DNA of 64,000 bases from JAGPUQ01 sp963708735 (GTDB taxonomy: Bacteria > Pseudomonadota > Gammaproteobacteria > Pseudomonadales > Porticoccaceae): contig CAVPTW010000010.1 of assembly GCA_963708735.1 (NCBI GenBank), positions 82,308-146,307 on the forward strand. Reading direction: 5' to 3'. Every line of letters starts with the position of its first letter. Positions within the stretch are counted from its first letter, which is position 1. The notes under the pieces were generated by a model, which was not told where the DNA came from, made no database searches, and worked only from the letters and a program-made list of their open reading frames with translations. A program made the translations under genes and the position numbers. Positions 54,494-63,527 of this stretch are shown here, one piece after another.

Positions 54494-55893
54494 TCGCCGA
54501 CCTCAGGCCGTATGCGGAGTACAAGGAGTCGGGGTTGCCGTGGCTCGGGCAGGTGCCGACGCATTGGGGGCTTATTCCAAACCGTGGTCTTGTACGTAGG
54601 AGGAAGGTGCTTGTCGGGAGGCGTCACGGCGACTACCGGCTGCTTTCTCTTACAAAACAGGGCGTCATCGTTCGAGACATCTCGACGGGAAAGGGAAAGT
54701 TTTCATCGGACATGGGAAGCTCGCAGGAGGTGCGTAACGGAGATCTCGTGTTCTGCCTCTTTGATGTGCCGGAGACACCACGGACGGTGGGCCTCGCTCG
54801 TCACGACGGAATGATCACCGGCGCATACACGGTATTCGAATCGCTCGGAAGAGGCAGCTCGGAGTATTTCGAGTTGTTCTATCGAGCCATGGACGACCGC
54901 AAGCTGCTCAGTCCGCTCTATTCCGGGCTTAGGAACACGATTCCTGCTGAGAGGTTTCTCGGAACGAAAACCCCACAACCCCCGCCCGACGAGCAGGCGG
55001 CGATTGTGCGGTTTCTGGACTGGGCGAACGGCCGGTTGGAGCGGGTGATCCGGGCGAAGCGGAAGGTGATCGCGCTGCTCAACGAGCAGAAACAGGCCAT
55101 CATCCACCGCGCCGTCACCCGCGGCCTCGACCCCTCCGTCCCCCTCAAACCCTCCGGCATCCCCTGGCTCGGCGACATTCCGCAGCATTGGGAGGTGCGG
55201 CAGTTACGCCATATGGGACGTTTGCATAAGGGAGTTGGTGGCAGCAAGGAAGACGCTACGTTGGAGGGCGTGCCCTGTGTTCGCTATGGCGAACTCTACT
55301 TCCACTATAGGAACTTCATCCGCCAGCCTCGCGGATTCGTCAGCACGGACACGGCAGCCGCGTATACGTCTATTCGCTTCGGCGATGTTCTATTCGCGGC
55401 ATCTGGCGAGCGAGTTGAGGAGATTGGCAAGTCAGCCGTTAATCTTTACGGAGGGACGGCCGTTTGCGGTGGAGATATCGTGATCTTTAGGCCCACCGTG
55501 GCCGCTCACGCTGCATTCCTTGGATACGCATTGGACAGCTACGGGTCAGCTCATCAAAAGGCCACTATGTGCCGCGGCACGACTATCAAACACATCTACC
55601 CGGACGAACTACGCGGACTTTGGTTCTGCGTTCCGCCGCTGTCGGAGCAAGAGAAAATCGCGGCATCACTTGACAACGAACTGCTTGGCTGTGACACCGC
55701 CATCTCCCGCCTCGAACGCGAAATCGAACTCCTCCGCGAATACCGCACCCGCCTCGTCGCCGACGTGGTGACCGGCAAGCTCGACGTGCGCGAGGCGGCT
55801 TGCTCCTGCCGGACGAAGCGCCGCCCGACACCGCCGAGGACGCCGCCGACCTGGGCGATGAGATCGAGACCGCAGACGAGGGCCACGGCATGA
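54490..55893 (+). CDS. hsdS: Type I restriction specificity subunit HsdS
   Basis: A 467-residue DNA-recognition subunit with the classic two halves. Each begins SG(L/I)PWLG then P-x-HW (near residues 14 and 224), followed by a target-recognition domain and a coiled-coil spacer (EQAAIVRFLDWANGRLERVI; SEQEKIAASLDNELLG). The last 30 residues (CSCRTKRRPTPPRT...) are not family-like. A +2 frame from 55800 gives an acidic LLLPDEAPPDTAEDAADLG tail typical of HsdS, so one base seems to be missing near 55797-55800. The stop overlaps the next gene. Confidence 0.9.
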   Translation: MIADLRPYAEYKESGLPWLGQVPTHWGLIPNRGLVRRRKVLVGRRHGDYRLLSLTKQGVIVRDISTGKGKFSSDMGSSQEVRNGDLVFCLFDVPETPRTVGLARHDGMITGAYTVFESLGRGSSEYFELFYRAMDDRKLLSPLYSGLRNTIPAERFLGTKTPQPPPDEQAAIVRFLDWANGRLERVIRAKRKVIALLNEQKQAIIHRAVTRGLDPSVPLKPSGIPWLGDIPQHWEVRQLRHMGRLHKGVGGSKEDATLEGVPCVRYGELYFHYRNFIRQPRGFVSTDTAAAYTSIRFGDVLFAASGERVEEIGKSAVNLYGGTAVCGGDIVIFRPTVAAHAAFLGYALDSYGSAHQKATMCRGTTIKHIYPDELRGLWFCVPPLSEQEKIAASLDNELLGCDTAISRLEREIELLREYRTRLVADVVTGKLDVREAACSCRTKRRPTPPRTPPTWAMRSRPQTRATA

Positions 55894-57378
55894 CCAGCGA
55901 CCGAACACCGGAATATCTCGCCGGCCTGGTTCGGGAGCTGTGCAAGCTGCCGCGCGAGACGGAGTGGTTGGAGTTCAAGGGCAACAACGCGGACCCGCAG
56001 GAGATTGGCGAGTACCTGTCCGCACTGGCCAACTCCGCGGCGTACAACTGCAAGGCGTCTGGCTATCTGATCTGGGGCATCGAGAACGGAACACACCGCG
56101 TCATCGGCACGCGCTTTTCACCCTCGACAGCCAGGAAGGGCAACGAGCCGCTGGAAAGCTGGTTGCTGCGCTTGCTCACGCCGAAGATTCATTTCGCTTC
56201 TACGAGCTGACGCTGGAGGTCAGCCCGTGGTGCTGCTGGAAGTCGGGCAGGCGTTCCGGCATCCGGTTCGCTTCCAGGGCGAGGAATTCATCCGGATCGG
56301 TTCGGTGAAGAAGCCGCTCAAGGACGCACCGGATCGCGAGCGTGAGTTGTGGCGGGTATTCGACCAGACGCCGTTCGAGCGCGGTACCGCACTTGATCGC
56401 GTGCAGGCGGATGAGGTTCTGCGCTTGCTGGACTACCCGGCCTACTTCGACCTGCTGGAACGAACCCTGCCCGCGAATCGCGACGGCATCATCGAGGCAC
56501 TGGCGGACGACGGCCTGATCGAGACTTGCAAGGCCGGCGGATGGCGCATCACCAATCTCGGCGGCGTGTTGTTTGCGAAGCGGCTGGAGGATTTCCCGGG
56601 CCTGCGCCGCAAGGCAGCCCGCGTTATCCAGTACCGGGGCAAGAACCGAGTCGAGACGCTGAAGGAGCAGGTGGGCGGCAAGGGCTACGCGAGCGGGTTC
56701 GAAGGGCTGATCGGCTATATCAACGGACTGCTGCCGTCGAACGAGGTCATTGGCCAGGCCCTACGCCGCAAGGTGCCGATGTTCCCGGAGCTGGCCGTCC
56801 GCGAGCTGGTGGCAAACGCGCTGATCCACCAGGACTTCTTCGTGACTGGCGCGGGGCCGATGGTCGAGATTTTCGAGGACCGTATCGAGATCACCAACCC
56901 CGGTGAGCCATTGGTCGACACGCAGCGCTTTGTGGATACCCCGCCGAAGTCCCGCAACGAGGCCCTGGCCTCGCTGATGCGCCGATTCCGCATCTGCGAG
57001 GAACGCGGCACCGGCATCGACAAGGTGGTTTTCGAAGTGGAGCTCTACCAGTTGCCGGCGCCGCTGTTCGAAGTGCCGCCAGGGTTCACGCGAACGGTGC
57101 TGTTTGCCCACAAGACGCTGGCAGAGATGAGTAAAGCGGAGCGCATTCGCGCCTGCTATCTGCACGCCTGCCTTCGCCATGTGATGCGGGAAGACACGAC
57201 CAATTCGAGTCTGCGTGCCCGTTTTGGGGTGGAGGAACAGAACCGCTCCATGGTCTCGCGCGTGATCCGGGAAGCTGTGGAAGCGGGCCAGATCTTGCCC
57301 GCGGAAGCGAACGCTGCTCCCAAGTACATGCGCTACCTGCCGTACTGGGCTGTCGGGCGATCAGGAGGGGTGGCGTGA
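55890..57378 (+). pseudogene. AlbA_2 ATP-binding protein, two frameshifts
   Basis: A second, shorter AlbA_2/HATPase_c_4 protein, distinct from the 627-residue one. The first frame (55890-56210) gives the AlbA_2 domain start (ETEWLEFKGNNADPQEIGEYLSALANSAA). The second (to 57378) gives the rest, with LAVRELVANALIHQDF and EERGTGIDKVVFEVE, then a winged helix. Joining them needs one extra base near 56192-56195 (restoring FRFYELTLE) and one near 56215-56220 (restoring GQPVVLLEV). Its ATG overlaps the hsdS stop. It is either inactivated or mis-sequenced. Confidence 0.82.
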
Positions 57379-57386
57379 CCTCACGC

Positions 57387-57497
57387 TTACTTGACGGGTA
57401 CTTGATTGGGGCTAGGCTCCGCGGCGCCCCGTCATTAATAAATACGTTGTAAAACATATACTTGTTATATATGCCGTTACTTGATGGTTACTTGATT
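57387..57497 (+). repeat. Four TACTTGAY boxes upstream of hsdR
   Basis: Two 21-bp direct repeats (57387-57407 and 57477-57497, 19 of 21 identical by eye) each hold two TACTTGA(C/T) boxes 11 bases apart, giving four boxes in 110 bp. Between them the DNA is unusually AT-rich for this window (57433-57474). The spacing of about one helical turn suggests a protein-binding array controlling hsdR. Confidence 0.7.
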
Positions 57498-57529
57498 AAG
57501 AACGGGACCGACCTGTTGAGGGCAGATCG

Positions 57530-60500
57530 ATGACCACCGACACCACCGAAAAGGGCCTCGAAACCCTGATCATGCGGCACATGACCGGCGCGGATGGCCT
57601 CGCGGTCGCCCAAGACAGGGTCGCCTTGCAGCGGCCGCCCTATGGAGGCACCGGTTACACCGCCGGCAGCGCGCTGGACTACGACCGCGCCCACGCGCTC
57701 GACGTGCCGCAACTGTTCGCCTTCCTGCGCGCCACCCAGCCCGAGGCGTTCAGGAAGCTGGCGCTGGCCGATGCGGACGACGCCAGGGACATCAACCGCC
57801 TGAAGTTCCTCGCCCGCCTGTCCGGTCGAAGATCGGCAAGCGCGGCGTGATCGACGTGCTGCGCAAGGGCGTGGCGCACGGGCCGCTGCACTTCGAACTG
57901 TTCTACGGCACGCCCTCGCCGGGCAATGTGAAGGCCGAGAAGCTGCACGCGCAGAACCGCTTCTCGATCACCCGCCAGCTCGCCTACAGCATGGACGAGA
58001 CGCGCCGCGCGCTGGATCTGTGCCTGTTCATCAACGGCCTGCCGATCGCGACCTTCGAGCTGAAGAACAGCCTCACCCGGCAGACGGTCGAGGACGCCGT
58101 GCAGCAGTACAAGCGCGACCGGGACCCGCGGGAGCGGCTGTTCGAGTTCGGCCGCTGCGTGGTGCACTTCGCGGTGGACGACAGCGAGGTGCGCATGTGC
58201 ACCGAGCTGCGCGGCAAGGCTTCGTGGTTCCTGCCGTTCAACAAGGGCCACAACGACGGCGCGGGCAACCCGCCCAACCCGCATGGCCTCAAGACCGATT
58301 ACCTGTGGAAAGAGGTGCTTACGCCGGCGGGGCTGACCGACATCCTCGAGAACTACGCACAGATCGTCGAGGAGAAGGACCCGCGCACGGGCCGCAAAAA
58401 GCGCCGGCAGGTGTGGCCGCGCTACCACCAGTTGAGCCTGGTGCGCCAGGCGCTGGCCGATGTGCGCACGCACGGCGCGGGCAAGCGCTATCTGATCCAG
58501 CACTCGGCGGGCAGCGGCAAGTCGAACTCGATCGCCTGGCTCGCGCACCAGCTCATCGGCCTCAAGCGCGGCGGCGATGTGGCGCAGGGGGAGGTGTTCG
58601 ACTCGGTGATCGTGGTGACCGACCGGCGCATCCTCGACAGCCAGATCCAGGCGACCATCAGGCAGTTCATGCAGGTGGGCGCGACCCTGGGCCACGCCGA
58701 GCGCTCCGGCGACCTGCGCCGGTTCATCCAGGAGGGCAAGAAGATCATCGTCTCGACGGTGCAGAAGTTCCCCTTCATCCTCGATGAGATCGCGCTGGAT
58801 GCCGGCAAGACCTTCGCCATCGTCATCGACGAGGCGCACTCCAGCCAGGGCGGCAAGACCTCGGCGGCGATGAGCCAGGCACTCGGCAGCACTGGGGCCG
58901 CGCCGGCGCCGGACGACGAAGGCCCCGACCCCGAGGACACGGTGAACGCCGCGCTGGAAGCACGCATGGCCGCGCGCAAGATGCTGACCAACGCCAGCTA
59001 CTTCGCCTTCACCGCCACGCCCAAGCACAAGACGCTGGAGATGTTCGGCGAGCCGCTGCCGCCGGATGCCGAGGGCAAGATCAAGCACCGGCCCTTCCAC
59101 GGCTACACCATGAAGCAGGCGATCGAGGAGGGCTTCATCCTCGACGTGCTCAAGGTCTACACGCCGGTGGACAGCTACTACAGGCTGGTCAAGAAGACCG
59201 AAGACGATCCGGAGTTCGACACCAGGAAGGCGAAGAAGAAGCTGCGCCGTTACGTGGAGAGCCACGACCACGCCATCCGGCTCAAGGCCGAGATCATGGT
59301 GGACCACTTCCACGAGCAGGTGCTGGCCACGGGCAAGATCGGCGGCCAGGCGCGGGCGATGGTGGTCACCAGCGGCATCGAGCGGGCGATCCAGTACTTC
59401 CACGCCTTCAAGGCCTACCTGGCGGAGCGCAAGAGCCCGTACCAGGCGATCGTCGCCTTCTCCGGCGAGCACGACTTTTCCCATGGTAACGGGGGCGGCG
59501 CGAAGGTGAGCGAGGCCTCGCTGAACGGCTTCCCGAGCAACGACATCGCCGGGAAGATCCAGACCGATCCCTACCGCTTCCTGATCTGCGCCGACAAGTT
59601 CCAGACCGGCTACGACGAGCCGCTGCTGCACACCATGTACGTGGACAAGCCGCTGGCCGGCATCAAGGCGGTGCAGACCCTGTCGCGCCTGAATCGCGCC
59701 CACCCGCAGAAGCACGACTGCTTCGTGCTCGACTTCCAGAACAACAGCGAGGCGATCACCTTCGCCTTCCAGGACTACTACCGCACCACATTGCTCGCCG
59801 ACGAGACCGATCCGAACAAGCTGCACGACCTCAAAGGGGCGCTCGATGCCGCGCAGGTGTATTCGCCGGAGCAGGTGCGCGAGGTGGTGGGGCTGTTCCT
59901 CGGCGGCGCGGATCGCGACCGGCTCGACCCCATCCTCGATGCCTGCGTGGCGGTCTATGTGGAGCAGCTGGACGAGGATGGCCAGGTGGACTTCAAGGGC
60001 AAGGCCAAGGTGTTCTGCCGCACCTACGCCTTCCTGTCGTCGGTGATCCCCTACAGCAACGCCGAGTGGGAGAAGCTGTCGATCTTCCTCGACCTGCTCA
60101 CGCCCAAGCTGCCGGCGCCCAAGGAGGAGGACCTCGCCAAGGGCATCCTCGAAGCCATCGACATGGACAGCTACCGCGTCGAGAAGAAGGCGGCCATGAA
60201 GATCGCGCTGGCGGACGACGATGCCCAGATCGAGCCGGTGCCGACCGACGCCGGCGGGCGCAAGGGCGAGCCCGAGCTGGACCGGCTGAGCAATATCCTG
60301 AAGACCTTCAACGAGCAGTTCGGCACCCTGTTCACCGACACCGACCGGGTGGCCAAACGCATCCGTGAAGACATCGCACCCAAGGTCGCCGCCGACGCCG
60401 CCTACCGGAATGCGAAGGAGAACACCCCGCACACCGCGCGCATGGCGCACGACCAGGCGCTGCATAAGGCGATGCAGATCCTGCTCAAGGACGACACACA

Positions 60501-60585
60501 GGTTTACAAGCAGTTCGTCGAGAACGAGTCGTTCAAGCGGTATGTCGGCGACATGGTCTACGAGATTACGAACTCCCAGTGCTGA
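57530..60585 (+). pseudogene. hsdR: Type I restriction subunit HsdR, split by a frameshift
   Basis: The motor/nuclease subunit, about 1017 residues if joined. The first frame (57530-57850) encodes residues 1-106; the second (57847-60585, 912 residues) carries the rest. It holds the nuclease motif TFELKNSLT, Walker A SAGSGKSNSIAWL, DEAHSS and the second RecA half (TSGIERAIQYFHAFK, FQTGYDEPLLHTMYVDK). One base appears to be missing near 57822-57832, in the family sequence LARLS...IGKRGVIDVL. The first frame's stop overlaps a GTG of the second (GTGA, 57847), so coupled production of a split protein is conceivable. Shine-Dalgarno GAGGG precedes ATG 57530. Confidence 0.9.
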
Positions 60586-60707
60586 CCCGGTCGGGCTAGG
60601 CATATTGCGGAAGCCACCCTGGTTTGTGATTGGGGCGAACGGCAGAGATGGAAGTGGATATGGCGAGCGCTGAAATGATTCACGTTGGGACCCCAATCTA
60701 CGGGCCG

Positions 60708-60791
60708 GTGGAGCGCAACCGTGCATTGCATCGGATGCCGGTCAATGGCGTAACAGTGGAGTACCGACGCAAGGACGGATCCATCGCCGGG
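60708..60791 (+). pseudogene. Fragment of a second HsdR N-terminal domain
   Basis: This encodes VERNRALHRMPVNGVTVEYRR followed by KDGSIAGA, the central part of the HSDR_N domain of another HsdR family, unlike the hsdR just upstream. It is followed by unrelated residues and a stop overlapping the RhuM start. No other part of that HsdR is adjacent. Confidence 0.7.
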
Positions 60792-60814
60792 GCGCTGATG
60801 CGGAGGGCCGGGTG

Positions 60815-61903
60815 ATGAGTGCAGCGCCGGGCGGTGAGGTGATCGTCTACGAGGCCCCAGACGGCGAGGTCCGGGTCGATGTGCGCCTCGATCGGGAGAC
60901 GGTCTGGCTGACCCAGGCGCAGATGGCCGAGCTGTTCGGGCGGGAGCGCTCGGTCGTCACCAAGCACGTCGGGAACGCGTTCCGGGAGGGCGAACTGGAT
61001 CCTGCGGCAGTATGTGCAAAATTTGCACATACTGCGGCGGACGGGAAAACCTACCAGGTCGACCACTACAACCTCGACGTCGTCATTTCGGTCGGCTATC
61101 GCGTCAAGTCGTTGCGCGGCACCCAATTCCGCATCTGGGCCACCCGCACGCTGCGCGAGCACCTGGTGCGGGGCTACACGATCAACCAGCAGCGCTTCGA
61201 GCAGAACGCGCGCGAGTTCGAAGCTGCGCTGGCACTGGTCCGCAAGGCAGCGGCCGGCGAGGCCCTGACCACGGACCAGGGCCGCGGGCTGGTCGATGTC
61301 ATCGCCCGTTACACGCAGACCTTCCTGCTCCTGCAACGCCATGACGAAGGCTTGCTGGAAGAGCCGAAGGGGAACCGCGGTGGCGTTTTGCCGGCTCTGG
61401 ATGACGCCTACCGCAAGCTCACGGGCTACGCGATGAGCGTTTTCTCTACCGCCCGTTGTTAGTGCCGGCGCGCGATCAGCGCTGGCGCGGCCGTGGGAGA
61501 GGCGCGCGCCGCGATCGGGCGACTCAAGGCCGACCTGATCGGGCGCGGCGAGGCCACGGATCTGTTCGGTCGCGAGCGCGAAGAAGGGCTCGCTGCCCTG
61601 CTCGGCAACCTCGACCAGAGCGTGTTCGGGGAGCCGGCGTATCCGACGGTCGAATCGAAGGCCGCGCATTTGCTGTACTTCGCGATCAAGAATCACCCCT
61701 TTTCGGATGGCAACAAGCGCATCGGCTCGTTCCTGTTCGTGGACTTCCTGAATCGCAACGGCCGGTTGTTCCACGACGGCCAGGCCGTGATCAACGATGT
61801 GGGGCTCGCGGCGCTCGCGCTGCTGGTGGCCGCGTCGGCGCCGAAGGACAAGGACGTGATGATCCGGCTGGTGATGAACATGCTTGCCGGCCCGCAGCCG
61901 TGA
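60815..61903 (+). pseudogene. rhuM: RhuM/Fic-like protein interrupted by in-frame stop segment
   Basis: A RhuM-family protein of the type often found between hsdS and hsdR. The N-terminal part (VWLTQAQMAELFGRERSVVTKHVGNA, VDHYNLDVVISVGYRVKS) runs to TAG at 61460-61462. The Fic-like C-terminal part (RLKADLIGRGEATDLFGRER, KNHPFSDGNKRIGSFLFVDF) continues in the same frame. Between LPALDDA (61406) and RAAIGRLKADLI (about 61503) lie about 96 unrelated bases holding the stop. ATG 60815 has GGAGG upstream. Confidence 0.8.
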
Positions 61904-62046
61904 ACACGCGCTTTTCCGAATCCGTCGTCGAAAACGCCGCCCTGGCCAGGCTCGAAGCGCTCGGCTACGCGGTGCGGCACGCCCCGGACATCGCCACGGG
62001 CAATGGGGGACAAGGTCGCCTAGACAGCTCTCAGCTCCCTGCCTAG
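61900..62046 (+). pseudogene. Truncated second hsdR (N-terminal 35 codons)
   Basis: From GTG 61900, overlapping the RhuM stop by GTGA, the frame reads NTRFSESVVENAALARLEAL then GYAVRHAPDIATG. That is the start of an HsdR of a family different from 57530-60585. Homology ends near 62007 and a stop follows at 62044-62046. The rest of the gene is absent, so this marks the right edge of the island. Confidence 0.8.
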
Positions 62047-62048
62047 AC
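62018..62048 (+). repeat. Direct repeat GCCTAGAC at island edge
   Basis: GCCTAGAC occurs at 62018-62025 and 62041-62048, just after the truncated hsdR. It may be a scar of the deletion or insertion that set the right boundary; it is too short for certainty. Confidence 0.35.
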
Positions 62049-62123
62049 GACGGATCCAGCGCGACCGATGGCGGCAGCCACCCCGGTGTACCATAGCGCC
62101 TTCTTTTCTCGGATTGCCTTGCC

Positions 62124-63509
62124 GTGCCATCGACTCCCGCCGCCTTTTCCACCCTGCCGCTCGCGCCGGAGCTGCTCACCACCTTGCACGAGCTGGGCTA
62201 CGAAGCCATGACGCCGGTGCAGGCCCAAAGCCTGCCCGCGCTGCTAGCCGGGCAGGATGTCATCGCCCAGGCCATGACGGGCAGCGGCAAGACGGCCGCG
62301 TTCGGCATCGCCCTGCTGACCCGCCTCGATGCGCCCTGTTTCGAGCCCCAGGCGCTGATCCTTTGCCCCACCCGCGAGCTGGCGGACCAGGTCACCAAGG
62401 TGCTGCGCCAACTCGCGCGGGGCCTGGGCAACATCAAGATGCTGACCCTGTGCGGCGGCATGCCGATGGCGCCGCAACTGAATTCCCTGGAATCCGGCGC
62501 CCATGTCGTGGTCGGGACGCCGGGGCGCGTCCTGAAGCATCTGACCAAAGGCTCGCTGAAGCTGTCGCGGCTGAAAACGCTGGTGCTGGATGAGGCCGAT
62601 CGCATGCTCGACATGGGTTTTCACGACAGCATGGTCGAGGTGATCGCATACGCGCCGCCGCAGCGCCAGACCCTGCTGTTCTCCGCCACCTATCCGGACA
62701 CGATTCGCGCCTTGAGCCGCCGTTTCCAGCACGATCCGGTGGAGATCACCGTGCCTTCGGCGGCGGCGGACACGCAGATCGAGCAGCTCTTTTTCGAAGT
62801 CGACCCGCGCGCCCGGGAGCAGGCGCTCAATGCCTTGCTGCGGCATTACCAGCCCGCCTCGGCCGTGCTGTTCTGCAACACGCGGCAACGCTGCGACGAG
62901 GTTGCCCAGTCCTTGCGAGAGGCGGGATTTCATGTCGCCGCCCTGCATGGCGATCTGGAACAGCGCGAGCGCGACCAGGTGCTGGTGCAATTCGCCAACC
63001 AGAGTTGTCCGCTGCTGGTGGCGACCGACGTTGCAGCGCGGGGCCTGGACATCAAGGATCTCGCCGCCGTGATCAATGTCGAGCTGGCGTTCGAGCCTGA
63101 AACCCATGTGCATCGCATCGGCCGCACCGGGCGCGCCGGCCAGACCGGCCTCGCGCTCAGCCTGTGCGCGCCCGGCGAGGTGCATCGCGCCAATGTGATC
63201 GAGGACAGGCAGCAGCGCCCCTTGCAGTGGCTGCCGCTGCCGGAGGTCGATGCGCAAGCGCCGGTGGCGCCGCCGCGCTGGATCACATTGCGCATCGGCG
63301 GCGGTCGCCGCGACAAGCTGCGACCGGGCGACATCCTGGGGGCATTGACGGGCGAGGACGGCATCGCGGGAACGGCGGTGGGCAAGATCGATCTCTTCGA
63401 TCGCCACGCCTTTGTCGCCGTCGATCGGTCGGCGGCGCCGGCGGCGCTCCGGCGCCTGAGCGAGGCGGGCATCAAGGGACGCCGCTTTTCGGCGCAGCAA
63501 TTGCCATGA
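62124..63509 (+). CDS. dbpA: ATP-dependent RNA helicase DbpA
   Basis: A 461-residue DEAD-box helicase in 50S ribosome assembly, recruited to helix 92 of 23S rRNA. The Q motif region is YEAMTPVQAQSLPALL. Motifs: I AMTGSGKT, Ia PTRELADQ, II DEAD (VLDEADRMLDMGF), III SAT, V ATDVAARGLDIK and VI HRIGRTGRAG. The C-terminal RNA-binding domain contains RIGGGRRDKLRPGDILGALT. The start is GTG 62124. Confidence 0.96.
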   Translation: MPSTPAAFSTLPLAPELLTTLHELGYEAMTPVQAQSLPALLAGQDVIAQAMTGSGKTAAFGIALLTRLDAPCFEPQALILCPTRELADQVTKVLRQLARGLGNIKMLTLCGGMPMAPQLNSLESGAHVVVGTPGRVLKHLTKGSLKLSRLKTLVLDEADRMLDMGFHDSMVEVIAYAPPQRQTLLFSATYPDTIRALSRRFQHDPVEITVPSAAADTQIEQLFFEVDPRAREQALNALLRHYQPASAVLFCNTRQRCDEVAQSLREAGFHVAALHGDLEQRERDQVLVQFANQSCPLLVATDVAARGLDIKDLAAVINVELAFEPETHVHRIGRTGRAGQTGLALSLCAPGEVHRANVIEDRQQRPLQWLPLPEVDAQAPVAPPRWITLRIGGGRRDKLRPGDILGALTGEDGIAGTAVGKIDLFDRHAFVAVDRSAAPAALRRLSEAGIKGRRFSAQQLP

Positions 63510-63527
63510 TGCGAGTGACACGCTGAC

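Noticed and set aside
57679..60726. 1015-codon open frame on the minus strand
   Set aside because: It is antisense to hsdR, has low-complexity Leu/Arg/His composition and no family motif.
41076..62048. Island as an integrative element or prophage
   Set aside because: No integrase, recombinase, tRNA target, att repeat or phage structural gene is visible; the edges look like recombination scars instead.
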